DNA of 5,008 bases from positions 1 through 5,008 of the forward strand of contig SKOL01000497.1 in the NCBI GenBank assembly GCA_007120055.1. Direction: 5' to 3'. A program made the position numbers and the translations under genes. Positions 1-5,008 of the stretch are shown in pieces (position 1 is the first letter of the stretch; the number at the start of each line of letters is the position of its first letter). The stretch is from Anaerobacillus sp. (lineage in GTDB: Bacteria; Bacillota; Bacilli; Bacillales_H; Anaerobacillaceae). The notes below the pieces were generated by a model. It saw only the letters and a program-made list of their open reading frames with translations, did not search any database and was not told where the DNA came from.

Positions 1-201
1 ATAGTTGTCACTGACGGTTGGAATGTTTAAAAATCGATATTTCTCTTTATCATTAGTCACTAAGATGATATTTTCAAAAGTGCTAGCTAACTGATTTTTA
101 ATTCTTTCAATATTAGCAAGGCCATTAATCGGTAATAGAGCTTTATTTTGCCCCATGCGACTAGACTTACCACCCGCCAAAATAATTACACCAGCGTCCA
201 T
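1..201 (-). CDS. mobA: Molybdenum cofactor guanylyltransferase MobA, N-terminal part (cut by window edge)
   Basis: The first 67 residues are present and the frame is open to the window edge. MobA is a cytoplasmic enzyme that joins GMP from GTP to molybdopterin, giving the guanine dinucleotide cofactor used by DMSO-reductase-family enzymes such as formate dehydrogenase. Residues 5-20 show the nucleotide-binding signature of the family: a hydrophobic strand, then L-A-G-G-K-S-S-R-M-G-Q-N-K, followed by A-L-L-P-I. The ATG at 201 is supported by an AGGGGTG ribosome binding site at 207-213, 5 bases upstream, and by the signature starting a few residues after it, as is usual. It lies 166 bases downstream of the FdhE gene on the same strand, consistent with a role in maturing the dehydrogenase encoded upstream. 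I see no convincing promoter directly before it. Related nucleotidyltransferases (for example MocA, which makes the cytosine form) share the signature. The formate dehydrogenase context favours MobA. Confidence 0.88.
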   Translation of the reverse strand, partial: MDAGVIILAGGKSSRMGQNKALLPINGLANIERIKNQLASTFENIILVTNDKEKYRFLNIPTVSDNY

Positions 202-223
202 GGCATCACCCCTATTCAATGAT

Positions 224-372
224 GAGTTTTGAGTTTTGAGTGTTGAGTTGTTTGTGAGTAAATCCTTCGCAGACTATAAATAATAGATTAGTTCCCTAGC
301 TTTGATAATATTTAAGCTACGGAGCAAGGCTATCAATAACTCATAACTCTTCACTCATAACTCAAAACTAAC
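224..372. repeat. Imperfect palindromic intergenic element made of 7-base tandem units
   Basis: The left arm (224-251) is four 7-base units on the plus strand: GAGTTTT, GAGTTTT, GAGTGTT, GAGTTGT. The right arm (338-372) is five units: AACTCAT, AACTCTT, CACTCAT, AACTCAA, AACTAAC. The arms are inverted: 225-249 against the reverse complement of 345-369 matches at 22 of 25 positions. The arms are about 95 bases apart, and that core contains a smaller 6-bp inverted repeat (297-302 with 314-319). There is no coding capacity. The right arm overlaps the TAG stop codon of the FdhE gene (368-370). It resembles a non-autonomous mobile element or a repetitive palindromic intergenic element. The family name is unknown to me. 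Confidence 0.6.
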
Positions 373-1168
373 TACTAACTTCTTCCTTCGGTATGCCGAA
401 GCCTTTTTCTTGAGCAATGATATCTAAATGAATACTATTAACATCTAATAAGAAAGGTGTTAGTTTTTTATATTTCTTTCTAGTATCGATAATTTTCATA
501 TAACTATTACACTCTTCACAAACTTCGATTTGTAAGTTTTTATCTTCCTCAACAGTGTAGTAGCTTAACTTCTTGTGATCTTCGTTACCACAACATGAAC
601 ATTGAAGACGTTTCTGTTGCCATTTTGCTTCACAGCGTGGACAAACGATCATTTTTGTACCTTTCCCTTCAAGCACCGCTAATCGGATCGGCTCTCCGCA
701 GCAAGGGCAACTACCTTTCGTTTCTAAAGATGAAAGGTCTTCTGTAAATACTTCAGATACAACACGTAAAAATGGTCGAATCGCGTGTTCTGCGATAAGG
801 TACGGTAACCACTCCGCGACATTTTTCTCTTCAGCGTATTTTGCAAAAAATAGTTGATTAAAAGCTAATACTTCGTCAGCCCAACGCTTTACTACTTCTT
901 CATCTAGGTTCTCTTTTATTATTTTAATATCATTTATAAGTTTAGGGTCTTTTTCTACTAAAAGATCTCCTAACTCAAAAACCCATTTTTTATATTGCTC
1001 TAAGTTAATTACCACTTCTGTTTGCGCAACAACTGGTACTTGTTTTTCGGTTAAAGTTTGTTTTTCAATGATAGTAGATGCTTCTAATTTCTTTTGCCAT
1101 TCCGTTTGTAAATTAGAAATATCTGTCTGTAAGGCTAAATAATCTTTGGAGATTACTGATGATTTCAT
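368..1168 (-). CDS. fdhE: Formate dehydrogenase accessory protein FdhE-like
   Basis: A 266-residue cytoplasmic protein with no signal peptide or membrane segment. In E. coli, FdhE (309 residues, four CxxC motifs, rubredoxin-like iron site) is needed for active membrane formate dehydrogenases and acts on the catalytic subunit before export. Here residues 1-150 are mostly helical and charged. The C-terminal half holds four CxxC motifs at C154-C157 (CPCC, followed by GEP), C176-C179 (CPRC, followed by E-A-K-W), C190-C193 (CSCC, followed by GN) and C217-C220 (CEEC, followed by N-S-Y-M-K). This spacing and the W and Y-x-K residues after the motifs are typical of FdhE. The ATG at 1168 has a GAGGTGA ribosome binding site at 1174-1180, 5 bases upstream. 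It is shorter than the E. coli protein, mainly before the cysteine region. It follows the fdnGHI-like genes on the same strand, as fdhE follows fdoGHI in E. coli, but after a 412-base gap with a terminator-like hairpin, so it may have its own promoter. The stop codon lies inside a repeat arm. Confidence 0.88.
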   Translation of the reverse strand: MKSSVISKDYLALQTDISNLQTEWQKKLEASTIIEKQTLTEKQVPVVAQTEVVINLEQYKKWVFELGDLLVEKDPKLINDIKIIKENLDEEVVKRWADEVLAFNQLFFAKYAEEKNVAEWLPYLIAEHAIRPFLRVVSEVFTEDLSSLETKGSCPCCGEPIRLAVLEGKGTKMIVCPRCEAKWQQKRLQCSCCGNEDHKKLSYYTVEEDKNLQIEVCEECNSYMKIIDTRKKYKKLTPFLLDVNSIHLDIIAQEKGFGIPKEEVSS

Positions 1169-1208
1169 TTATGTCACCTCAATTTTAAATTTAACTAAAA
1201 ACGAATTT

Positions 1209-1237
1209 TATATAAATCTTGAATGTTGAATTATAAA
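1209..1237 (-). promoter_or_regulatory. Weak candidate promoter for the FdhE gene
   Basis: Reading the minus strand, TTTATA (1237-1232) and TATATA (1214-1209) are separated by 17 bases, about 30 bases before the ribosome binding site of the FdhE gene. Each hexamer matches the vegetative consensus at 4 of 6 positions. The area is so AT-rich that this could arise by chance. The site overlaps one arm of a short inverted repeat (1219-1234). Confidence 0.2.
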
Positions 1238-1282
1238 CTTTGTAAGTCTTATTTCTTTCACAATCCATAACTCAAAATTCAA
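1219..1282. repeat. Short inverted repeat with 7-base periodicity, related to the 224-372 element
   Basis: The left arm 1219-1234 and the reverse complement of 1267-1282 match at 14 of 16 positions, with a 32-base spacer. Both arms show the same 7-base step as the larger element: TTGAATG, TTGAATT on the left and AACTCAA, AATTCAA on the right. It is in the leader of the FdhE gene. I read it as a smaller or decayed relative of the 224-372 element. Being so AT-rich, part of the similarity may be chance. Confidence 0.4.
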
Positions 1283-1400
1283 TCTTTATGACTACCACTA
1301 GTATATCAATCTAACTAATAACAACATGTGAGAAAAAACACGATTAGCCTAAAAACTGAAACATACGATGGCTTGTTCAAAAAACATTCATATTTTAAGA

Positions 1401-1492
1401 AAAGCGCAAGTGCCTGCTCCTGCGATTACTCGTCGCAAAACTTTCACTGTAGAAAATTCAGTGGAGTGTCTTGGCTAGACAGCTTTGCTAGA
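1401..1492. repeat. Possible remnant of a Bacillaceae intergenic repeat
   Basis: The patch is more GC-rich than its flanks. On the minus strand it ends in AGCAGGCACTTGCGCTTTT, which by memory resembles the conserved GGCGCTTGCGCTTTT end of palindromic intergenic repeats common in Bacillus-type genomes. The other end carries GTCTAGCC, another word often seen in those repeats. The middle does not form a clear long stem, so if this is such a repeat it is degraded. A genome-wide search was not possible. Confidence 0.3.
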
Positions 1493-1499
1493 TTTATTT

Positions 1500-1540
1500 A
1501 TAAATACAAAGGAATAGCTGTCCGAAATGGACAGCATTCC
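1500..1540 (-). terminator. Rho-independent terminator-like hairpin after the fdnI-like gene
   Basis: On the minus strand, GGAAT+GCTGTCC (1540-1529) pairs with GGACAGC+ATTCC (1523-1511). This gives a 12-bp stem with one bulged base (1516) and a 5-base loop (1524-1528), followed by TTTGTATTTAT. It starts 41 bases after the stop codon of the fdnI-like gene. The tail is interrupted by G and A, so termination may be incomplete and some readthrough into the FdhE gene is possible. On the plus strand the tail is poor, and no plus-strand gene needs it. Confidence 0.65.
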
Positions 1541-1580
1541 CTTGCAATTTCACTATAATGAGTGCTTTAAGAAGATATTC

Positions 1581-2276
1581 TTATGCACCTTTGTCTTTCT
1601 TTTTAGGAGCTTCTTTAATTTCACCTTTTGCTACTAACTCATCATACCATTTACCGTGATGATCTTTCGCATAATCTACTGGAACATCACCTTTTGTCAT
1701 CCCTTGCATTGACGCTTTAGAACCTGGGTGACCTACTGAAAGGTAAATATGACCCACTACTACAGCTGCAGCTAATCCAAAACCAATGTTATGAATTGGA
1801 TAAGACCATTGAACGACTGCTGTTGAGAATAAATGTGGCATCCACATCACAATTCCTGATCCAATTAACATAACTGCACATAGCATTTGTAAAAGCGAGT
1901 TTATTTTTTCACCAGCATTATAGAAATCTTGCTTTGGCATATCTTTTACATGTCCACCAAAAAATTCTTTTGGAAACTTAGCAAAAAACTGAAAATCACT
2001 CTTTCGCCACGTAAAAGCTTGTTTGATCCAATGTAAGAAACTTTTTGGATCTGTAATCAAGATGAAAAATACTGGAATAATAAACATTACCGCAAAGATA
2101 CGGTGTAATAACCGTAAGTTTTCTGGACCGCCAAATACACCGTACATCCAACTAAAGAAATCAGTATAAAGCGGTAATCCAGTAATATATAAGGCAAAGA
2201 AGGCAAAGGCATTCACCCAGTGAACGATAATGACCGGCTTACTAAAACGTTTCACCGTTTGTTGTTGACTACTCAT
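1581..2276 (-). CDS. fdnI: Formate dehydrogenase cytochrome b subunit, FdnI/FdoI-like (gamma)
   Basis: A 231-residue integral membrane protein that takes electrons from the iron-sulfur subunit through two b haems and reduces menaquinone. Four membrane segments lie near residues 14-33, 53-75, 126-147 and 158-181. Histidines H19, H58, H162 and H176 match the haem ligands of E. coli FdnI (H18, H57, H155, H169) with the same 39- and 14-residue spacings. The Y-N-A-G-E-K stretch at 119-124 matches the conserved region before helix 3 that helps form the quinone site. The tail is rich in lysine (K221-K229), consistent with a cytoplasmic C-terminus. I chose the ATG at 2276 because an AAGGAGGAG site lies 6 bases upstream and the family N-terminus fits. 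An in-frame ATG at 2333 would add 19 residues and place that site inside the gene. It overlaps the iron-sulfur subunit gene by 8 bases and is the last gene of the coupled trio. Confidence 0.93.
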   Translation of the reverse strand: MSSQQQTVKRFSKPVIIVHWVNAFAFFALYITGLPLYTDFFSWMYGVFGGPENLRLLHRIFAVMFIIPVFFILITDPKSFLHWIKQAFTWRKSDFQFFAKFPKEFFGGHVKDMPKQDFYNAGEKINSLLQMLCAVMLIGSGIVMWMPHLFSTAVVQWSYPIHNIGFGLAAAVVVGHIYLSVGHPGSKASMQGMTKGDVPVDYAKDHHGKWYDELVAKGEIKEAPKKKDKGA

Positions 2277-3084
2277 CACGCTCTCCTCCTTCATGCCCGT
2301 CTTTGTTAAATAGTTTATTTGAAATAAAACCACCGATAACCGCCATTGTCGTTACACCTAGCATTGCTTTTCCTAGTGGTTGGGCGTAATCTTTCCAAAT
2401 CGTTGCTGATGTTGGTACTCTTGGATTTTCTGGTAACCCGTAAACGCTCGGTGGCTCCGCTAGTAAATAGAATGTTTGTGTACCTTCAACTCCGACAGGG
2501 TTATAAATATTAGCATTTGGAAAACGTTCTTTAATTGCCGCTAAACGCTCCTCTGCTAATGCCTCCATATCTTCTTTCTCACCATAAACTAAGGCATCCA
2601 TATGACAAATATCAACACAAGCAGGTTGATCACCTTCACGTAATCTGTCAACGCACATCACACACTTTTGCGCTAACTCATACTCACGGCCATTTTCATC
2701 TTTATGTGTTGCTAGCTCAACAATTCCGAATGGGCAGTTTTGAACACAATAGCCACAACCTACACACTTTTCGTAATTTGTATTAACAATACCGAACTCA
2801 GTATAATGCATCGCATCTTCTGGACATACTTTAACACAAGCAGCATCTGTACAATGCAAGCATGCTGTGTGACGGAATAGCCATTCAAATCGACCATCCT
2901 CTTCATGTTCAGTGAACGTTAGCATGTTCCAAGTATTTGCATCACATTTGTCATGTGATTGATAACTCCCTTTAAATTCTTCTGGAGCCACCGGAAGGTC
3001 GTTCCAGTTTTTACACGCTACCATACACGCTCGACAACCATTACAAAGTGTTGTATCTACTAGTTTTGCATATTTAGTCGTCAT
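2269..3084 (-). CDS. fdnH: Formate dehydrogenase iron-sulfur subunit, FdnH/FdoH-like (beta)
   Basis: A 271-residue electron-transfer subunit linking the molybdenum subunit to the cytochrome b subunit. Four cysteine groups for four [4Fe-4S] clusters are visible: C14-C17-C20-C24; C75-C78-C83-C87, followed by P; C107-C110-C113-C117, followed by P; and C141-C144-C156-C160. This is the layout of the FdnH/DmsB/NrfC group. A single hydrophobic segment at about 238-256 near the C-terminus is the membrane anchor known in FdnH and separates it from the soluble DmsB type. It is slightly shorter than E. coli FdnH (294). No signal peptide is seen, as expected for a subunit carried across the membrane with its Tat-exported partner. 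The start at 3084 overlaps the stop of the catalytic gene by one base (TAATG). Its ribosome binding site AAGGAGGG lies at 3092-3099. C47 is an extra cysteine outside the cluster groups. Confidence 0.94.
   Translation of the reverse strand: MTTKYAKLVDTTLCNGCRACMVACKNWNDLPVAPEEFKGSYQSHDKCDANTWNMLTFTEHEEDGRFEWLFRHTACLHCTDAACVKVCPEDAMHYTEFGIVNTNYEKCVGCGYCVQNCPFGIVELATHKDENGREYELAQKCVMCVDRLREGDQPACVDICHMDALVYGEKEDMEALAEERLAAIKERFPNANIYNPVGVEGTQTFYLLAEPPSVYGLPENPRVPTSATIWKDYAQPLGKAMLGVTTMAVIGGFISNKLFNKDGHEGGERDE
2283..2291 (-). promoter_or_regulatory. Ribosome binding site that fixes the fdnI-like start
   Basis: AAGGAGGAG, 6 bases before the ATG at 2276, lies entirely inside the last codons of the iron-sulfur subunit gene, where it encodes part of E-G-G-E. 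It supports the short start over the ATG at 2333 and suggests translational coupling of the two membrane-complex genes. Confidence 0.85.
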
Positions 3085-5008
3085 TAGTCAGCCCTCCTTA
3101 CATCACCGAGGAATGCTTTATATTCTGGGATCATTGTGTTCGCATCCCCAATATGTGGTGTTAACGTATTTGCAATTGCTCCTGTTGTAATTCCCATATA
3201 CCCCCAATGCCATGGCATTCCGATATGGTGAACTTTTTCACCACGAATTGTGTATGGCTTAAAGCGTTTCGTTACCATTGCATACGCTTCAATTTCACCA
3301 CGAGCTGAACTAATAATCACTCGATCTTTATTTTTAATTCCTTTTTCTTCGGCTAACTCTTCACTCAATTCAACGAACATATGACCTTGTAATTCTGAAA
3401 GCCATTCAAGGTTACGAGTCATTGAACCTGATTGCCAGTGCTCTGTCAATCGGTAGGTTGTAACGACGATTGGGAATTTAGATTTATCACCTTTATCGTT
3501 ATAATCCCCTTTCCAAATGACGACTGCTGGATTTAATTCAACACTTGAGAAGGCATTTGGTACAGGACTTTCATACGGTTCATAGTGCTCTGGGAATGGA
3601 CCATCATTCATCGGTGCAAATAGTCCTCCACGACCGTGAGCCATCATAATAAATGGATCGTCCCCTGAATGTCCTGCTAGTGCTGGTGCTCCTGGGTCTG
3701 CTGGCGTTCCTGGTGCTTTTACGGCAGCAAAGTCTGGTACGTCATAACTGTTAGCCCAAGTTTCTCCGTCCCACCAAATTCCTTTTTTATCTTCACTCCA
3801 CGGTTGACCATTTAAATCTGCGCCTGCACGGTTATAAAGTACACGACGATTCAACGGCCAAGCAAACGACCAATTGAGGTAGTTCTCCATTCCTGTATCT
3901 TTATTATCTCGATTTTTCGCTCGATTTTTCTCTTCGCCTGGTGCAGCATCTGGATAACATCCACTATAAATCCAGTTACCACAAGAAGTCGTGCCGTCAT
4001 CCTGTAGTTGAGTAAAGTTTAGAACGGTTTTACCAGTTTTTAAATCATAGCCGTTAATTTCACGGTTAATTAAATCGATATCTGGATAATCGCCATCACC
4101 GAAGCTCCAATTTAACGCTTGAATAATCTTCCCTGTTGTAGAAGAATCACCTTCATAAAGGCCCTTCACACGTCTCGCTAAATTGTGACATACCCAAGAA
4201 TCGGCTCTTGAGTCATGCTTCGGCTCGAGCGCTTTCCAACGATACTGTTTCCAACGCCCAGAGTTTGTAACTGCTCCTTCTTTCTCATATGGACCACACG
4301 CTGGCAACATAAATACTTCTGTATTGATATTTTCTGGATTGCTTCCTGCTTCTTGCTTCCAGAACGCAGCTGTTTCTGTCTCCCAAAGATCAATAGCCAC
4401 TAACCAATCAAGGTTTTTCATTGCTTTTTGTTCTTTCGTCGTGTTTGGTCCACCGACTATCGGGTTTTGTCCCCAAACGAGCATCCCTTTAATGTCTCCG
4501 TCATACATTGCTTCAAACAATGAAATATGCGAGCTATTTCTAGAGTTTTTAGGTAAATAATCATATAAGAAATCATTTTCTTTTGTAGCTGCATCACCGT
4601 ACCATGCTTTTAATAAGCTAACTAAATACTTAGGACGGTTATTCCACCAGCCACCATGAGGTGTTTCGTTTTCATTATAAGAAGCAAGGTCCTTATGACG
4701 ATCTGTACCAGTTGGTGCAGGAAGATAACCTGGTAATATATGGAACAATAAAGCCATATCTGTTGATCCTTGAACGTTACATTCTCCGCGCATTGCGTTT
4801 ACTCCACCACCAGCAACACCGACATTACCTAAAAGTAGCTGGAGCATTGCGTACGCACGAACATTTTGCGAACCAACAGTATGTTGCGTTGTTCCCATTG
4901 CATACATTATCGTTCCAGATTTACCTACTTGACCTGTTGCACAATAAGCTTCAGCCATTTTTAAGAAATCTTCTTTTGGTGTTCCAGTTACAGAACAAAC
5001 CGTATCTG
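3084..5008 (-). CDS. fdnG: Formate dehydrogenase catalytic subunit, FdnG/FdoG-like (alpha), C-terminal part cut by window edge
   Basis: About 640 C-terminal residues are present, roughly the last 60-65% compared with the 1015-residue E. coli FdnG. The frame is open past the ATG at 4958 to base 5006, with T-G-T-P-K-E-D-F-L-K directly before it, so 4958 is an internal methionine. The enzyme oxidises formate to CO2 at a bis-MGD molybdenum (or tungsten) centre. Family features visible are T-Q-H-T-V-G-S-Q-N and the following L-L-L-G-N-V-G-V-A-G-G-G-V-N near the start; V-W-G-Q-N-P in the middle; L-P-A-C-G-P-Y-E-K-E-G-A-V-T-N-S-G-R, typical of the molybdopterin domain; and the last 130 residues (3084-3476), the dinucleotide-binding domain with T-T-Y-R-L-T-E-H, H-W-G, N-T-L-T-P and D-A-N. 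These match the FdnG/FdoG branch rather than soluble FdhF or NAD-linked enzymes. The N-terminus (Tat signal, [4Fe-4S] cysteines, and the Cys or selenocysteine ligand) is outside the window, so the metal ligand is unknown. First gene of the coupled trio visible here. Confidence 0.94.
   Translation of the reverse strand, partial: DTVCSVTGTPKEDFLKMAEAYCATGQVGKSGTIMYAMGTTQHTVGSQNVRAYAMLQLLLGNVGVAGGGVNAMRGECNVQGSTDMALLFHILPGYLPAPTGTDRHKDLASYNENETPHGGWWNNRPKYLVSLLKAWYGDAATKENDFLYDYLPKNSRNSSHISLFEAMYDGDIKGMLVWGQNPIVGGPNTTKEQKAMKNLDWLVAIDLWETETAAFWKQEAGSNPENINTEVFMLPACGPYEKEGAVTNSGRWKQYRWKALEPKHDSRADSWVCHNLARRVKGLYEGDSSTTGKIIQALNWSFGDGDYPDIDLINREINGYDLKTGKTVLNFTQLQDDGTTSCGNWIYSGCYPDAAPGEEKNRAKNRDNKDTGMENYLNWSFAWPLNRRVLYNRAGADLNGQPWSEDKKGIWWDGETWANSYDVPDFAAVKAPGTPADPGAPALAGHSGDDPFIMMAHGRGGLFAPMNDGPFPEHYEPYESPVPNAFSSVELNPAVVIWKGDYNDKGDKSKFPIVVTTYRLTEHWQSGSMTRNLEWLSELQGHMFVELSEELAEEKGIKNKDRVIISSARGEIEAYAMVTKRFKPYTIRGEKVHHIGMPWHWGYMGITTGAIANTLTPHIGDANTMIPEYKAFLGDVRRAD
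3092..3099 (-). promoter_or_regulatory. Ribosome binding site of the fdnH-like gene, inside the fdnG-like gene
   Basis: AAGGAGGG is 7 bases before the ATG at 3084 and is formed by the AGG-AGG codons for the two arginines in the C-terminal V-R-R-A-D of the catalytic subunit. Together with the TAATG junction this indicates coupled translation. Confidence 0.8.

Larger units (their letters stand above)
1169..1580. other. Gene-free stretch between the fdnI-like and FdhE genes
   Basis: This 412-base spacer holds no gene I can support. From the fdnI side it contains a terminator-like hairpin at 1511-1540, a patch at 1401-1492 that looks like a repeat remnant, and a short inverted repeat at 1219-1282. 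The FdhE ribosome binding site lies at 1174-1180. An open frame at 1328-1558 on the plus strand has a GTG start with no ribosome binding site, runs through the terminator hairpin and has no family features, so I do not call it a gene. Confidence 0.7.

Noticed and set aside
202..340. Promoter for the MobA gene (TTGATA with a TATTAT box)
   Set aside because: On the minus strand the boxes are 20 bases apart, too far for a normal vegetative promoter, and other pairings match poorly.
224..372. CRISPR array
   Set aside because: The repeat units are 7 bases long, contiguous without spacers and inverted between the two arms, which is not CRISPR structure.
1328..1558. 76-codon plus-strand open frame
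   Set aside because: It has a GTG start with no ribosome binding site, no recognisable family features, opposite orientation to all neighbours, and it runs through the terminator-like hairpin and the repeat-like patch.
1568..1583. 6-bp hairpin at the stop codon of the fdnI-like gene
   Set aside because: The stem is short and AT-rich and includes the stop codon itself. The stronger hairpin at 1511-1540 is the better terminator candidate.
2277..2333. Extended N-terminus of the fdnI-like protein from the ATG at 2333
   Set aside because: It would place the strong AAGGAGGAG site inside the gene and overlap fdnH by 65 bases. The E. coli haem-histidine positions (H18 against H19 here) fit the start at 2276.
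2535..2786. 83-codon plus-strand open frame
   Set aside because: It lies wholly antisense to the cysteine-cluster region of the iron-sulfur subunit gene. Its His-rich composition is the reverse reading of that gene, and there is no start signal.
4178..4560. Overlapping open frames on both strands inside the catalytic subunit gene
   Set aside because: They are shadows of a strongly conserved coding region and have no ribosome binding sites or family features.
4956..4958. ATG as the true start of the catalytic subunit
   Set aside because: The frame continues upstream to the window edge with conserved-looking T-G-T-P-K-E-D-F-L-K, and the molybdenum-site N-terminal region of the family is missing. 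This methionine is therefore internal and the gene is cut by the window, not truncated.

Overview
The window is an AT-rich stretch of a low-GC Gram-positive bacterium, most likely a member of the Bacillaceae. The evidence is strong AAGGAGG-type ribosome binding sites, tight start/stop overlaps, AT-rich spacers and the protein types. All convincing genes lie on the minus strand, so transcription runs from high to low coordinates. The gene set points to an organism that oxidises formate at the membrane as electron donor for a respiratory chain, probably anaerobically or facultatively. The exact species cannot be read from the sequence.

Layout in transcription order: 5008-3084 is the C-terminal part of a formate dehydrogenase-N type catalytic subunit (fdnG/fdoG-like), cut by the window edge. 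3084-2269 is the four-cluster iron-sulfur subunit (fdnH-like). 2276-1581 is the cytochrome b membrane subunit (fdnI-like). The three genes overlap by 1 and 8 bases and form one translationally coupled unit. A 412-base gene-free stretch follows, with a terminator-like hairpin just after fdnI, a possible remnant of a bacillar intergenic repeat, and a short inverted repeat. At 1168-368 is an FdhE-type accessory protein with four CxxC motifs. A 166-base spacer then carries an imperfect palindromic element built of 7-base tandem units. At 201-1 is the N-terminal third of MobA, the molybdenum cofactor guanylyltransferase, running off the window.

The genes fit one job. MobA makes the guanine dinucleotide form of the molybdenum cofactor that this class of dehydrogenase needs. 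FdhE is a maturation or quality-control factor. FdnG oxidises formate, FdnH carries electrons through four [4Fe-4S] clusters, and FdnI passes them through two b haems to menaquinone. E. coli has the same fdoGHI-fdhE order.

This is an ordinary, well-understood respiratory locus and I found no sign of an undescribed system. The parts least explained by known genes are the 7-base-periodic inverted repeats, which appear in both intergenic spacers.
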